A stretch of DNA of 8,604 nt from NCBI GenBank assembly GCA_025361465.1, contig JANYAG010000121.1, forward strand, positions 1 to 8,604. The letters are read 5' to 3'. Source of the stretch: Gemmatimonadota bacterium. GTDB taxonomy: Bacteria > Gemmatimonadota > Gemmatimonadetes > Gemmatimonadales > GWC2-71-9. Shown here piece after piece: positions 1 to 6,000 of this stretch (its first letter is position 1; the number at the start of each line of letters is the position of its first letter). The position numbers and the translations under genes are program-made. Under the pieces are notes generated by a model. The model ran no database searches. It worked only from the letters and a program-made list of their open reading frames with translations, and was not told where the DNA came from.

Positions 1-624
1 CACGTTCGACACCTTCGCGCTCAGCACGATGCGATCGTGCGCGAGACCGATCGACTCGGCCGCGGCGGCCGAGCGCAGCGCCGAGGCAATCATCGCCTCG
101 AGCATGATGTCCCGCGCCGCGCGCGGTGCGGGCGTCAAGGCGTTCGCATCCATCATCTCGGTGAGGATGGCCTGGTCGAGCGAGCCCCAGTTGACGCCGA
201 TGCGCACCGGCTTGTCGTGGGCGATCGCGACCTCGACGATGGCACTGAAGTTCTCGTCATGCCGCTTGCCGCCAACATTGCCGGGATTGATCCGGTACTT
301 GGCAAGGGCTCGCGCGCAGTCAGGGTAGCGCGTGAGGAGGAGGTGACCGTTGTAGTGGAAGTCGCCGATGATCGGCACGGTCAGGCCGATGCGCTCGAGT
401 CCAACGACGATCTCGGGCACGGCCGCGGCGGCCGCATCGTTGTTGACCGTGACGCGGACGAGTTCGCTCCCGGCGCGCGCCAGCTCCGCCACCTGTCGCA
501 CGGTGGCGGTGACATCGGCGGTGTCGGTGTTGGTCATCGACTGGACCACCACCGGATGCGCCGACCCCACCGTCACGGAACCGATCCGGACGGTGGGGGT
601 GGCCCGACGAATCACCGCGGCCAT
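1..624 (-). CDS. ispG: IspG, 4-hydroxy-3-methylbut-2-enyl diphosphate synthase (N-terminal part)
   Basis: Cytoplasmic iron-sulfur enzyme of the MEP isoprenoid pathway; it reductively converts MEcPP to HMBPP using flavodoxin or ferredoxin electrons. The reading frame is open for 208 codons and runs off the window start, so the C-terminal domain carrying the [4Fe-4S] cysteines is not visible. Seen in the sequence are the family blocks VVVQSMTNTDTADV (near residues 25-38), GDFHYNGH, KYRINPGNVGG, and KPVRIGVNWGSLDQ. The last visible block is DRIVLSAKVSNV. These all belong to the TIM-barrel domain, and the GDFHYNGH variant is the form also found in many proteobacteria. The ATG at 624-622 was chosen because it gives the expected short leader before the first conserved block. 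It has no strong Shine-Dalgarno sequence and starts 13 bases after the stop of the upstream small gene, so translational coupling is plausible. The identification is firm. Confidence 0.96.
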   Translation of the reverse strand, partial: MAAVIRRATPTVRIGSVTVGSAHPVVVQSMTNTDTADVTATVRQVAELARAGSELVRVTVNNDAAAAAVPEIVVGLERIGLTVPIIGDFHYNGHLLLTRYPDCARALAKYRINPGNVGGKRHDENFSAIVEVAIAHDKPVRIGVNWGSLDQAILTEMMDANALTPAPRAARDIMLEAMIASALRSAAAAESIGLAHDRIVLSAKVSNV

Positions 625-637
625 CGGATGCTGTGGG

Positions 638-898
638 TCAGGCGAGCCCGAGCTGGGAGACAAAGCGGTCCCATTCCGCCGCCGTGATCACGCCATTCAG
701 GCGCAGCGGTTCGAGTGCCGCCATGATCTCGGCGCGCGTGCCGCCGATGCGGCGGTCGCGCAGCTCGCTCACCATGCGCGCGAACTTGTGCTCATACTCG
801 TCCTGCGCCAGTTCTCCGCTCTTCCGCATGGCGGACAGCTTGGTCAGTTCCTGGGCGGCGCGAGCGGGTGGAATCGGGGCGAGCGGGGCGTTGGCCAT
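638..898 (-). CDS. Small protein with two SHOCT-like repeats
   Basis: An 86-residue soluble protein of unknown function with no signal peptide or membrane segment. After a proline/alanine-rich start (residues 1-15), two helical-hairpin units can be aligned 41 residues apart: residues 20-42 and 61-83. Matching positions are L21/L62, M24/L65, R25/R66, G28/G69, L30/I71, E34/E75, Y35/W76 and E36/D77. This is the spacing of the SHOCT (short C-terminal) domain, which normally ends a larger protein; here the whole protein is little more than two such units. The start at 898 is supported by GAGGAA at 905-910, six bases upstream. The stop lies 13 bases before ispG on the same strand, suggesting a two-gene transcript. 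SHOCT domains are thought to mediate oligomerisation; any role here is inference. That it is a real gene is likely from the ribosome binding site, compact spacing and protein-like composition. Confidence 0.72.
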   Translation of the reverse strand: MANAPLAPIPPARAAQELTKLSAMRKSGELAQDEYEHKFARMVSELRDRRIGGTRAEIMAALEPLRLNGVITAAEWDRFVSQLGLA

Positions 899-942
899 GT
901 CAGGTTCCTCACGGGGTGAATCGGGTCCCTCGGTTCGGAGGT

Positions 943-971
943 AATATAGCCGTCGCCCGCGGGGCGTCCGA
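943..971 (-). promoter_or_regulatory. Candidate promoter for the SHOCT protein-ispG pair
   Basis: In the 85-base gap after the receptor gene, the minus strand reads TATATT at 948-943. A poor -35 candidate (TCGGAC, 971-966) lies 17 bases upstream. TATATT also fits the first six positions of the TAnnTTTG element. The predicted transcript would start near 936 and reach the GAGGAA ribosome binding site about 25 bases later. The -10 is good and the -35 is weak. Confidence 0.4.
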
Positions 972-983
972 GGCGGATGCGCT

Positions 984-2993
984 CTACCGCTGGAAGCTGA
1001 ACCCGGCGTAGACGGCCCGCTCCTGGCCCGGTGAGACGAAACCGCCCGCCCGCAGCTCGGGGTAGCGTTGGTTCAAGAGGTTCCGAACCCCCAGGCGCAC
1101 CGTCGTCGTCGAGTGGATCAGGTACTGCCCCGACAGGTGGACCAGCGCATAGGCCGGCAGGATCACACCCGGCTCCGCGAACGGCGTATAGGGACCGACC
1201 GCGTTGGTCGAGAGCCGCACCATCCAGGGTGCGGTCGTCGGCCCGACCTCGAGTCCCGCGGATCCCACGTACTTCGCCGTATTCGCCACTCGGGTCCCAT
1301 TGAGCGACACGCCATCAGGCGCCACGGCATCGAGGTACTTGGCGTCGGTGAAGGTCCCGCTCCCCGTCAACCGGACGGCATCGCTCAATCGTCCCACCAG
1401 CGAGAGTTGCCCCCCCTGTCTTCGGGAGCGACCACCATTCGTGCTCGTGACGTGGATCGGGTCGAAGCTCTGCTCGTTGCTGACATCGGTGCGGAAGAGC
1501 GCCATCGTGCCGTTCACCCGGTGAAGCTCAAGGTGCAGCCCGATCTCGTACGCCCACTCGGTGATGAAGGGCAGGGTCGGATCTGCGATCACGCCATCAG
1601 TGCTGCGGAAGCCGCGTGACACGTTGGCGTAGAGTGCGCCGGTGCGCCGCAGGTGAAGCAGGACACCGAGCTTCGGCGACACGATGCCCTGGGTGGCGGA
1701 CGTCGATGCCTCGCCCGCCGGAGTCGAATGCGTGCCGACGACGTCGTAGCGACCACCCAGGGTGACGCGCAGGTGCTGCCCAAGGTCCGCACTCGACGCT
1801 AGGAAGAGCGCGCCGGATGCCTGGCGGGCATGCACTTCCACGTCAGTGGAGTCTTGCGCTCGGTGTGTCGTGAAGAAGCGCGAGAAGTCGGCCCGGTCCA
1901 ACCGGCCCTGCGCTCCGACCGTGAGCTCGGCGCGGGCACTGGCCCAGGACAGCGCACTGGTCGCGCCCCAGCCGGTGCGTCGATCGATCTCCTGCGTTTG
2001 GCTCCCACTCCCCTCTCCGGCGCCGGGCTCGGGTGGGACAGTGAGGTAGAAGTTCCAGTTCCCCTGGGTGGCATACACCGTGGTGCGCCAGATCGAGGAC
2101 CCGCTCGACACCACACGGAGCGAGGCGCGTTCGACGGCGTGCTGCTTCTTCCCACCATCGGTCCGGTCGGAGACCTGGTCGAAATGGTGCGCCGCGAAGT
2201 CTTCCGCAGTGAGGAAGCCCGGGGAATCCCACCCTGCCCCATAGAGCTGCACGCCGGCATCAAGCGTCGCCCGGTCAGAGAGTTGTTGCACCAGGCGCCC
2301 GTAGAACTGCCCCAGGTGCTGCGCGCTGTTGGGGCGCCAGCCGCCGTCGCGCATGCCACGCACGCCGACCACCAGCCCGGTACGATCACGATCAAGACCG
2401 GCCAGGAAGCTGCCGTCGAGCCGACCATTGGCCCCGCCGTCGAGCGAGAACTCCGACCCCTTCATCCGTTCCCTGGTGCGGACGTTGACGACGCCCGCCA
2501 TCGCGAAGTTGCCGTACAGGGCACTGACAGGGCCCTCGATCACCGTCAGGTCACTGATCACCGAGGGCATCAGCAGGCTCCAGTCGTTGTAGCCCTCGGC
2601 GTGCCCGTTGACGGGCTCATTGACCGGGACACCATCGATCCAGAGCGCCATGTCGGTGGAGTGGTCTGACGAAAAGCCGCGAATCGAGGCGTTCGACGCG
2701 AAGCCGGGACCCTGCCCCTGATCATGAATCTCCAGGCCGGCCGTGAGCCGGAGCAGATCCCACGGACTCGTTGCGGGGGTCGAGTTGATCACCCGCGGGG
2801 TGAGGCGGATCACGCTCATCGGGACGTCGAAGGGGACCTGAGCGGCAGTTACCGTGATGGCTTCGAGCTTGAGTGGGGCATGCGACCGCAGCGTATCGCC
2901 CTGAGTGCGGAGCGAGTCGGGACGGCCGGTTTGCTGGGCGCCCAGGAGGGTGGGCACCAGACCAGTGAGCAGGAAAAATTTGCGAAACGACAC
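984..2993 (-). CDS. TonB-dependent outer membrane receptor
   Basis: A 669-residue outer membrane importer, energised by TonB-ExbBD, for a ligand that cannot be read from the sequence. The GTG at 2993 is chosen because GGAGG (2999-3003) lies five bases upstream and the protein then opens with a classical signal peptide: basic SFRK, a hydrophobic stretch, and cleavage near LLGA/QQ (residue 19). The frame stays open to 3137, but that extension is arginine/proline-rich and reads through two stem-loops. A TonB-box-like EAITVTA lies at residues 44-50. The plug domain follows (about 52-174), with SIRGF, WIDGVPVNEP, GHAEGYNDW and VIEGPVSALYGNFAMAGVVNV. The rest is a beta-barrel ending in the family C-terminal block: NLLNQRYPE, then PGQER, then YAGFSF. 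No N-terminal carboxypeptidase-regulatory domain is present. It lies 173 bases downstream of B12-dependent nrdJ, so a corrinoid ligand is possible; iron chelates or other ligands are equally compatible. Confidence 0.95.
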   Translation of the reverse strand: MSFRKFFLLTGLVPTLLGAQQTGRPDSLRTQGDTLRSHAPLKLEAITVTAAQVPFDVPMSVIRLTPRVINSTPATSPWDLLRLTAGLEIHDQGQGPGFASNASIRGFSSDHSTDMALWIDGVPVNEPVNGHAEGYNDWSLLMPSVISDLTVIEGPVSALYGNFAMAGVVNVRTRERMKGSEFSLDGGANGRLDGSFLAGLDRDRTGLVVGVRGMRDGGWRPNSAQHLGQFYGRLVQQLSDRATLDAGVQLYGAGWDSPGFLTAEDFAAHHFDQVSDRTDGGKKQHAVERASLRVVSSGSSIWRTTVYATQGNWNFYLTVPPEPGAGEGSGSQTQEIDRRTGWGATSALSWASARAELTVGAQGRLDRADFSRFFTTHRAQDSTDVEVHARQASGALFLASSADLGQHLRVTLGGRYDVVGTHSTPAGEASTSATQGIVSPKLGVLLHLRRTGALYANVSRGFRSTDGVIADPTLPFITEWAYEIGLHLELHRVNGTMALFRTDVSNEQSFDPIHVTSTNGGRSRRQGGQLSLVGRLSDAVRLTGSGTFTDAKYLDAVAPDGVSLNGTRVANTAKYVGSAGLEVGPTTAPWMVRLSTNAVGPYTPFAEPGVILPAYALVHLSGQYLIHSTTTVRLGVRNLLNQRYPELRAGGFVSPGQERAVYAGFSFQR

Positions 2994-2998
2994 AACGG

Positions 2999-3003
2999 CC
3001 TCC
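2999..3003 (-). promoter_or_regulatory. Ribosome binding site deciding the receptor start
   Basis: GGAGG on the minus strand, five bases before the GTG at 2993. It fixes the receptor start at the signal peptide rather than at the far upstream start of the open frame. Confidence 0.8.
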
Positions 3004-3054
3004 GTAACGACGTGAGGCGGATCGGGCAGGGAAACGCCATCACCGCTGGCCGCA

Positions 3055-3113
3055 ACGAAGGGGGTCTGTCCGCGAGGCCAGATCCCCCTTCGTGCCCGGG
3101 GCCGAAGTCCCGG
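3055..3113 (-). terminator. Tandem stem-loops between nrdJ and the TonB receptor; candidate terminator or attenuator
   Basis: Two adjacent hairpins lie 53 bases past the nrdJ stop. The first, read on the minus strand, has arms 3113-3107 and 3102-3096: CCGGGAC and GCCCCGG around a UUCG tetraloop, with one A.C mismatch. The second has arms 3093-3079 and 3068-3055: ten perfect pairs (ACGAAGGGGG with CCCCCTTCGT), a one-base bulge at 3083, then four more pairs (TCTG/CAGA) closing a ten-base loop. No U-tract follows, so this is not a canonical intrinsic terminator. It could be a U-less terminator, a 3' end stabiliser for nrdJ mRNA, or a leader structure for the receptor, whose GTG is 61 bases downstream. 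The structure is certain on paper; the role is inferred. Confidence 0.45.
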
Positions 3114-3166
3114 TCGATGGCAGCGCGGGGACGACACCTGCGTCGCCTCCGCTGACGAACGCTAGA

Positions 3167-5689
3167 TCAACCGCACTCCGAGAAGCCGCAGACGTGACAC
3201 TTCATGCACCCCTCGGCGTACTCGAGTTGCGAGCCGCAGTCCGGGCATGCGCCGGTGAGGGTGTGAGCCATTCCGCCGAGGATCATCTGTTCCTGTTCCT
3301 GCGTCACCAGCACGGGTGGCGCCAGCACGGATGGATGTTCGGCCGTCGTGGCGAGCAGCTCCTGCTGGATGCCCTGCTTTTCGATCATGTACTTCTCAAG
3401 GGCGATCCCCACGGCATCAGGCACCGAGAGCACCTTGTTCGGTCCCAGTCCAATCGCCCGGTCGGACGAGATCCCGCGCAGCTGCCGGTAGACCGCCTTG
3501 GCGGGGATCCCCGAGCGCAGCGCCAGCGAGATGAGCCGCGCGATGGCTTCGACGTCGGCCATCAGCGCGCCGCCCGCCTTGCCGAGCGACATGAACACCT
3601 CGAACGGCTGCCCCTTGTCGTCCTCCGTGATCGTGACATAGAGATCACCGAGCGGAGTCGAGAGCCGACGGACGGATCCAGGCAATGACTCGGGCCGCGA
3701 CCGCTTCTGGCGACGGTTGAGGTTCTCGCTCTCCAGCTGATGCACCGTCTGACGCAGGCGCACGAGTTCGGCCTGTGCCTCGGCGAGCTCGGAGGCGAGA
3801 TCCGCCATGGCCAGGCGATCGTCCGATGCTCCGTCCGACGATTGGTAGCCGAGATCAGCGCGCGCCTCGGACTTGCCGCTCGAGACGGCCTGATCGGCAA
3901 CCTTCTTGGCCTGGAGACCGGTTGAGAGCACCTGCATGTCACGCGAGCCGTCGCGATAGACGGTCACGCCCTTGCAGCCAAGGTCGTACGCCATGCGATA
4001 GATCTGCTCGACGTACTCCTCGCTGGCATCGTGGGCGAAGTTGCAGGTCTTGGAAATCGCTGAATCGTTGTGTTCCTGGAATGCCGCCTGCATCCGGATG
4101 TGCCATTCGGGAGCGATGTCATTGGCCGTGGTGAAGACCCGCTGCCACTGCTGCGGCACCGCGGCCAACCGGATGCTCCCCTGCTCGACAATTTGCTGAA
4201 CCAGCTCGTCGCTGTACCACCCCTCGCGCCTGGCGATGGCGACAAAGTTTTCGTTGACATCGGGCATCAGCACGCCGGCCTGATTGCGCATGAAGGCCAC
4301 GGCAAAGAGCGGCTCGATGCCGGAGGAGCACCCGGCAATGATCGAGATGGTGCCGGTCGGTGCGACCGTGGTCACATTGCAGTGGCGGAGCTTCCGCATC
4401 GGACGGATCCGCTGGCCGTCGGCATCGCGGGCGCAGGTCGCATCAGGACCCCAGATGCTGCGCTCCCACTCCGGGAAGACACCGCGCATGGAGGCCAGTC
4501 GTTCGGACTCGTTCTTGGCTTCATCATCGACGAATTGCTGCAGCTTGCGGCCAAGCTCCACCGCCTCGGCGGAGTCGTAGGGAATGGCGAGGCGGACAAA
4601 GAGGTCGGCCAGGCCCATCACGCCGAGACCGATGCGCCGAATCCGCTGCGCCAGGTCGGAGATTTCCTGGAGCGGGTAGTGATTGGCGTCGATCACATTC
4701 TCGAGGAAGTGGGTCGTGAGGTGCACGACTTCCCGGAGGTGCTCCCAGTCGATCTCGTTCTGCTCGGTGAGAAACGCGCCGAGGTTGATCGAGCCGAGAT
4801 TGCAGACATCGTAGGGCAGCAGCGGCTGCTCACCGCACGGATTGGTCGCCTCGTACGTGCCGAGGGATGGGACCGGGTTGTAGTGGTTGGCGCGGTCAAT
4901 GAAGAACACGCCGGGCTCACCCGTCTTCCAGGCCCCATGCACAATCTTCTTCCACAGCACCGAGGCCTTCATCTTGCCGGTGACGACCTTGGCGCGCGGG
5001 TCGACCAGGTCGTACTCGCCATCGACGGCCAGCGCGGCCATGAACGCGTCCGTGATGGCCACCGAGATATTGAAGTTGGTGATCTTGGTCAGGTCGCTCT
5101 TGCAATCGATGAAATCAAGGATGTCGGGATGGTCGACCCGGAGGATGCCCATGTTGGCGCCGCGACGGGTCCCGCCCTGCTTGACCACGTCCGTGGACGA
5201 ATCATAGAGCGACATGAAGGAGACCGGCCCCGAGGCCACTCCCATGGTGGAGCGGACGATGTCGTTGCGTGCCCGCAGCCGCGAAAAGGAGAAGCCGGTG
5301 CCACCCCCAGATTGGTGCACCAGCGCCATGGCACGCAGCGTGTCATAGATGCCGCTGTGGCCATTGGAGAGGGTGTCATCGACGGGCAGGACGAAGCAGG
5401 CGGAGAGCTGCCCCAACGGCCGGCCGGCGTTCATGAGCGTGGGCGAATTCGGCATGAACAGCCGCTGCGCCATCAGGTCATAGAACGCCTCCGCCAGCGC
5501 GTCGACGGCCCCGCGCGATGCCCCATATCTGGCATCGGGGGCGGCCACCGTGGTGGCGACGCGCCAATACAGATCCGCCGGTTGCTCGACCGGCTGTCCT
5601 GTCTCGTTCTTGAGCAGGTAGCGCTTCTCGAGCACCGTGACCGCATTGGGCGACAGGTCAACTGCGCCTCGCGTCGGAGACGAATCCAT
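3167..5689 (-). CDS. nrdJ: Class II (adenosylcobalamin-dependent) ribonucleoside reductase NrdJ
   Basis: Cytoplasmic enzyme that reduces ribonucleotides to 2'-deoxyribonucleotides using an adenosylcobalamin-derived thiyl radical; oxygen-independent. It has 840 residues from the ATG at 5689. Seen (ATG numbering): no N-terminal ATP cone; first redox Cys98 in LSACFVLP; the catalytic NPCGEQ loop with N283, C285, E287; partner redox Cys296 in CNLGSINLG; APTGTIS near 443-449. Next comes an unusual heptad coiled coil (about 626-659), then a TSCPD domain (about 674-769), and a cysteine-rich tail with six cysteines from CPDCG to the terminal SECG. The tail fits a zinc ribbon plus a redox pair that re-reduces the active site. 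The ATG at 5689 has GAGG four bases upstream; a GTG at 5707 in the same frame lacks one but would add only six residues. The stop is followed by tandem hairpins and the TonB receptor. The function is firm. Confidence 0.97.
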   Translation of the reverse strand: MDSSPTRGAVDLSPNAVTVLEKRYLLKNETGQPVEQPADLYWRVATTVAAPDARYGASRGAVDALAEAFYDLMAQRLFMPNSPTLMNAGRPLGQLSACFVLPVDDTLSNGHSGIYDTLRAMALVHQSGGGTGFSFSRLRARNDIVRSTMGVASGPVSFMSLYDSSTDVVKQGGTRRGANMGILRVDHPDILDFIDCKSDLTKITNFNISVAITDAFMAALAVDGEYDLVDPRAKVVTGKMKASVLWKKIVHGAWKTGEPGVFFIDRANHYNPVPSLGTYEATNPCGEQPLLPYDVCNLGSINLGAFLTEQNEIDWEHLREVVHLTTHFLENVIDANHYPLQEISDLAQRIRRIGLGVMGLADLFVRLAIPYDSAEAVELGRKLQQFVDDEAKNESERLASMRGVFPEWERSIWGPDATCARDADGQRIRPMRKLRHCNVTTVAPTGTISIIAGCSSGIEPLFAVAFMRNQAGVLMPDVNENFVAIARREGWYSDELVQQIVEQGSIRLAAVPQQWQRVFTTANDIAPEWHIRMQAAFQEHNDSAISKTCNFAHDASEEYVEQIYRMAYDLGCKGVTVYRDGSRDMQVLSTGLQAKKVADQAVSSGKSEARADLGYQSSDGASDDRLAMADLASELAEAQAELVRLRQTVHQLESENLNRRQKRSRPESLPGSVRRLSTPLGDLYVTITEDDKGQPFEVFMSLGKAGGALMADVEAIARLISLALRSGIPAKAVYRQLRGISSDRAIGLGPNKVLSVPDAVGIALEKYMIEKQGIQQELLATTAEHPSVLAPPVLVTQEQEQMILGGMAHTLTGACPDCGSQLEYAEGCMKCHVCGFSECG

Positions 5690-5764
5690 GGGGCCTCGTA
5701 AACTCACATCGTTGGGTGGGTCTCGGGGGTGTCGACCACCAAACCGACCAATACACCTGCTCTG

Positions 5765-5815
5765 GCGACACCGTTGTCAGGACCACACTGGTGGGCCTTC
5801 CGCGAGCGGTGTCGC
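5765..5815 (-). repeat. Inverted repeat in the nrdJ leader
   Basis: Perfect 9-base arms GCGACACCG (plus 5765-5773) and CGGTGTCGC (5807-5815) enclose 33 bases. Inside these, CCAC (5783-5786) and GTGG (5791-5794) can form a second small hairpin. If transcription starts near 5816, the nrdJ mRNA would begin with this folded element. It does not cover the ribosome binding site at 5694-5697. Confidence 0.6.
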
Positions 5816-5821
5816 GGACCA

Positions 5822-5852
5822 CCAAGCTAGAGAATGCGGGGCAGGTGAGCAA
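5822..5852 (-). promoter_or_regulatory. Candidate FCB-type promoter of nrdJ
   Basis: The minus strand reads TAGCTTGG at 5829-5822, seven of eight positions of TAnnTTTG. TTG (5852-5850) lies 20 bases upstream, close to the Bacteroidetes -33/-7 layout. The predicted start near 5816 would give a leader of about 125 bases. An alternative sigma70-like pair (CTGACA 5780-5775, TGTATT 5755-5750) has a poor 19-base spacer. Confidence 0.35.
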
Positions 5853-5887
5853 TGCGCGGAATTTGCCAGCGCTGACGGCATCAAGCT

Positions 5888-5896
5888 GAATCCACA
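5888..5896 (+). promoter_or_regulatory. Degenerate DnaA box
   Basis: GAATCCACA matches TTATCCACA at seven of nine positions. It has the same orientation as the perfect box and starts 33 bases before it, about three helical turns. Alone it would mean little. Confidence 0.3.
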
Positions 5897-5920
5897 TCAC
5901 AAATCGACCACCATGGCAAC

Positions 5921-5929
5921 TTATCCACA
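5921..5929 (+). promoter_or_regulatory. Perfect DnaA box (TTATCCACA) upstream of nrdJ
   Basis: TTATCCACA is identical to the high-affinity consensus bound by the replication initiator DnaA. It lies in non-coding DNA, 232 bases upstream of the nrdJ ATG and about 95 bases upstream of the candidate -7 element. DnaA is known to regulate nrdAB in E. coli through boxes in its promoter. A single good box is also compatible with a titration site or chance. Confidence 0.5.
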
Positions 5930-5955
5930 ATTGGCGCCGGTCCGGAATCGCGCCA

Positions 5956-6000
5956 CGCCAGCGGTGCCGCCTACTTGACGACGGTCAGCTCCCGCTGGCG
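5956..6000 (-). terminator. Inverted repeat spanning the GWxTD gene stop; weak terminator candidate
   Basis: Perfect 9-base arms CGCCAGCGG (plus 5956-5964) and CCGCTGGCG (5992-6000) flank the TAG stop at 5971-5973. A nested TGAC/GTCA hairpin (5976-5979, 5984-5987) lies inside. No U-tract follows on the minus strand, so an intrinsic terminator is not established. It may instead protect the 3' end of the message. Confidence 0.35.

Larger units (their letters stand above)
5690..5970. promoter_or_regulatory. Signal-rich 281-base nrdJ upstream region without a gene
   Basis: The gap between the GWxTD gene and nrdJ holds, from the GWxTD stop towards nrdJ: a perfect DnaA box and a weaker one, three copies of GACCACCA (plus strand; 5734-5741, 5817-5824, 5906-5913) with a related GACCACAC at 5781, a candidate promoter, and a 9-base inverted repeat in the likely 5' leader. 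A 90-codon open frame crossing it starts at TTG, has no ribosome binding site and overlaps nrdJ, so it is not taken as a gene. No NrdR box (ACACTATATATAGTGT type) and no cobalamin riboswitch were found. Confidence 0.6.

Noticed and set aside
954..966. CGCCC/GGGCG hairpin after the receptor gene as a terminator
   Set aside because: It has only five pairs, a three-base loop and no U-tract, and lies inside the spacer of the candidate promoter. Such pairs are expected in high-GC DNA.
2994..3137. 48-residue N-terminal extension of the TonB receptor
   Set aside because: It is Arg/Pro-rich, reads through the strong hairpin, and would bury the signal peptide. The GGAGG-GTG at 2993 is far better.
2994..3166. 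Cobalamin riboswitch in the receptor leader
   Set aside because: It was expected from the B12 context, but no B12-box core (AGYCMGGA-like) or GCCACTG-like block is present. At 173 bases, with two long simple hairpins, there is also little room for one.
4070..5701. 543-codon open frame on the plus strand, antisense to nrdJ
   Set aside because: It lies entirely opposite highly conserved NrdJ codons. Its His/Arg/Gly/Asp-rich composition is typical of antisense frames in high-GC genes, and it shows no recognisable domain.
5658..5930. 90-codon minus-strand frame upstream of and overlapping nrdJ
   Set aside because: It begins with TTG at the DnaA box, has no ribosome binding site, crosses the inverted repeat and candidate promoter, and enters the nrdJ start in another frame.
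5690..5970. NrdR box upstream of nrdJ
   Set aside because: No sequence close to the ACACTATATATAGTGT palindrome is present on either strand.
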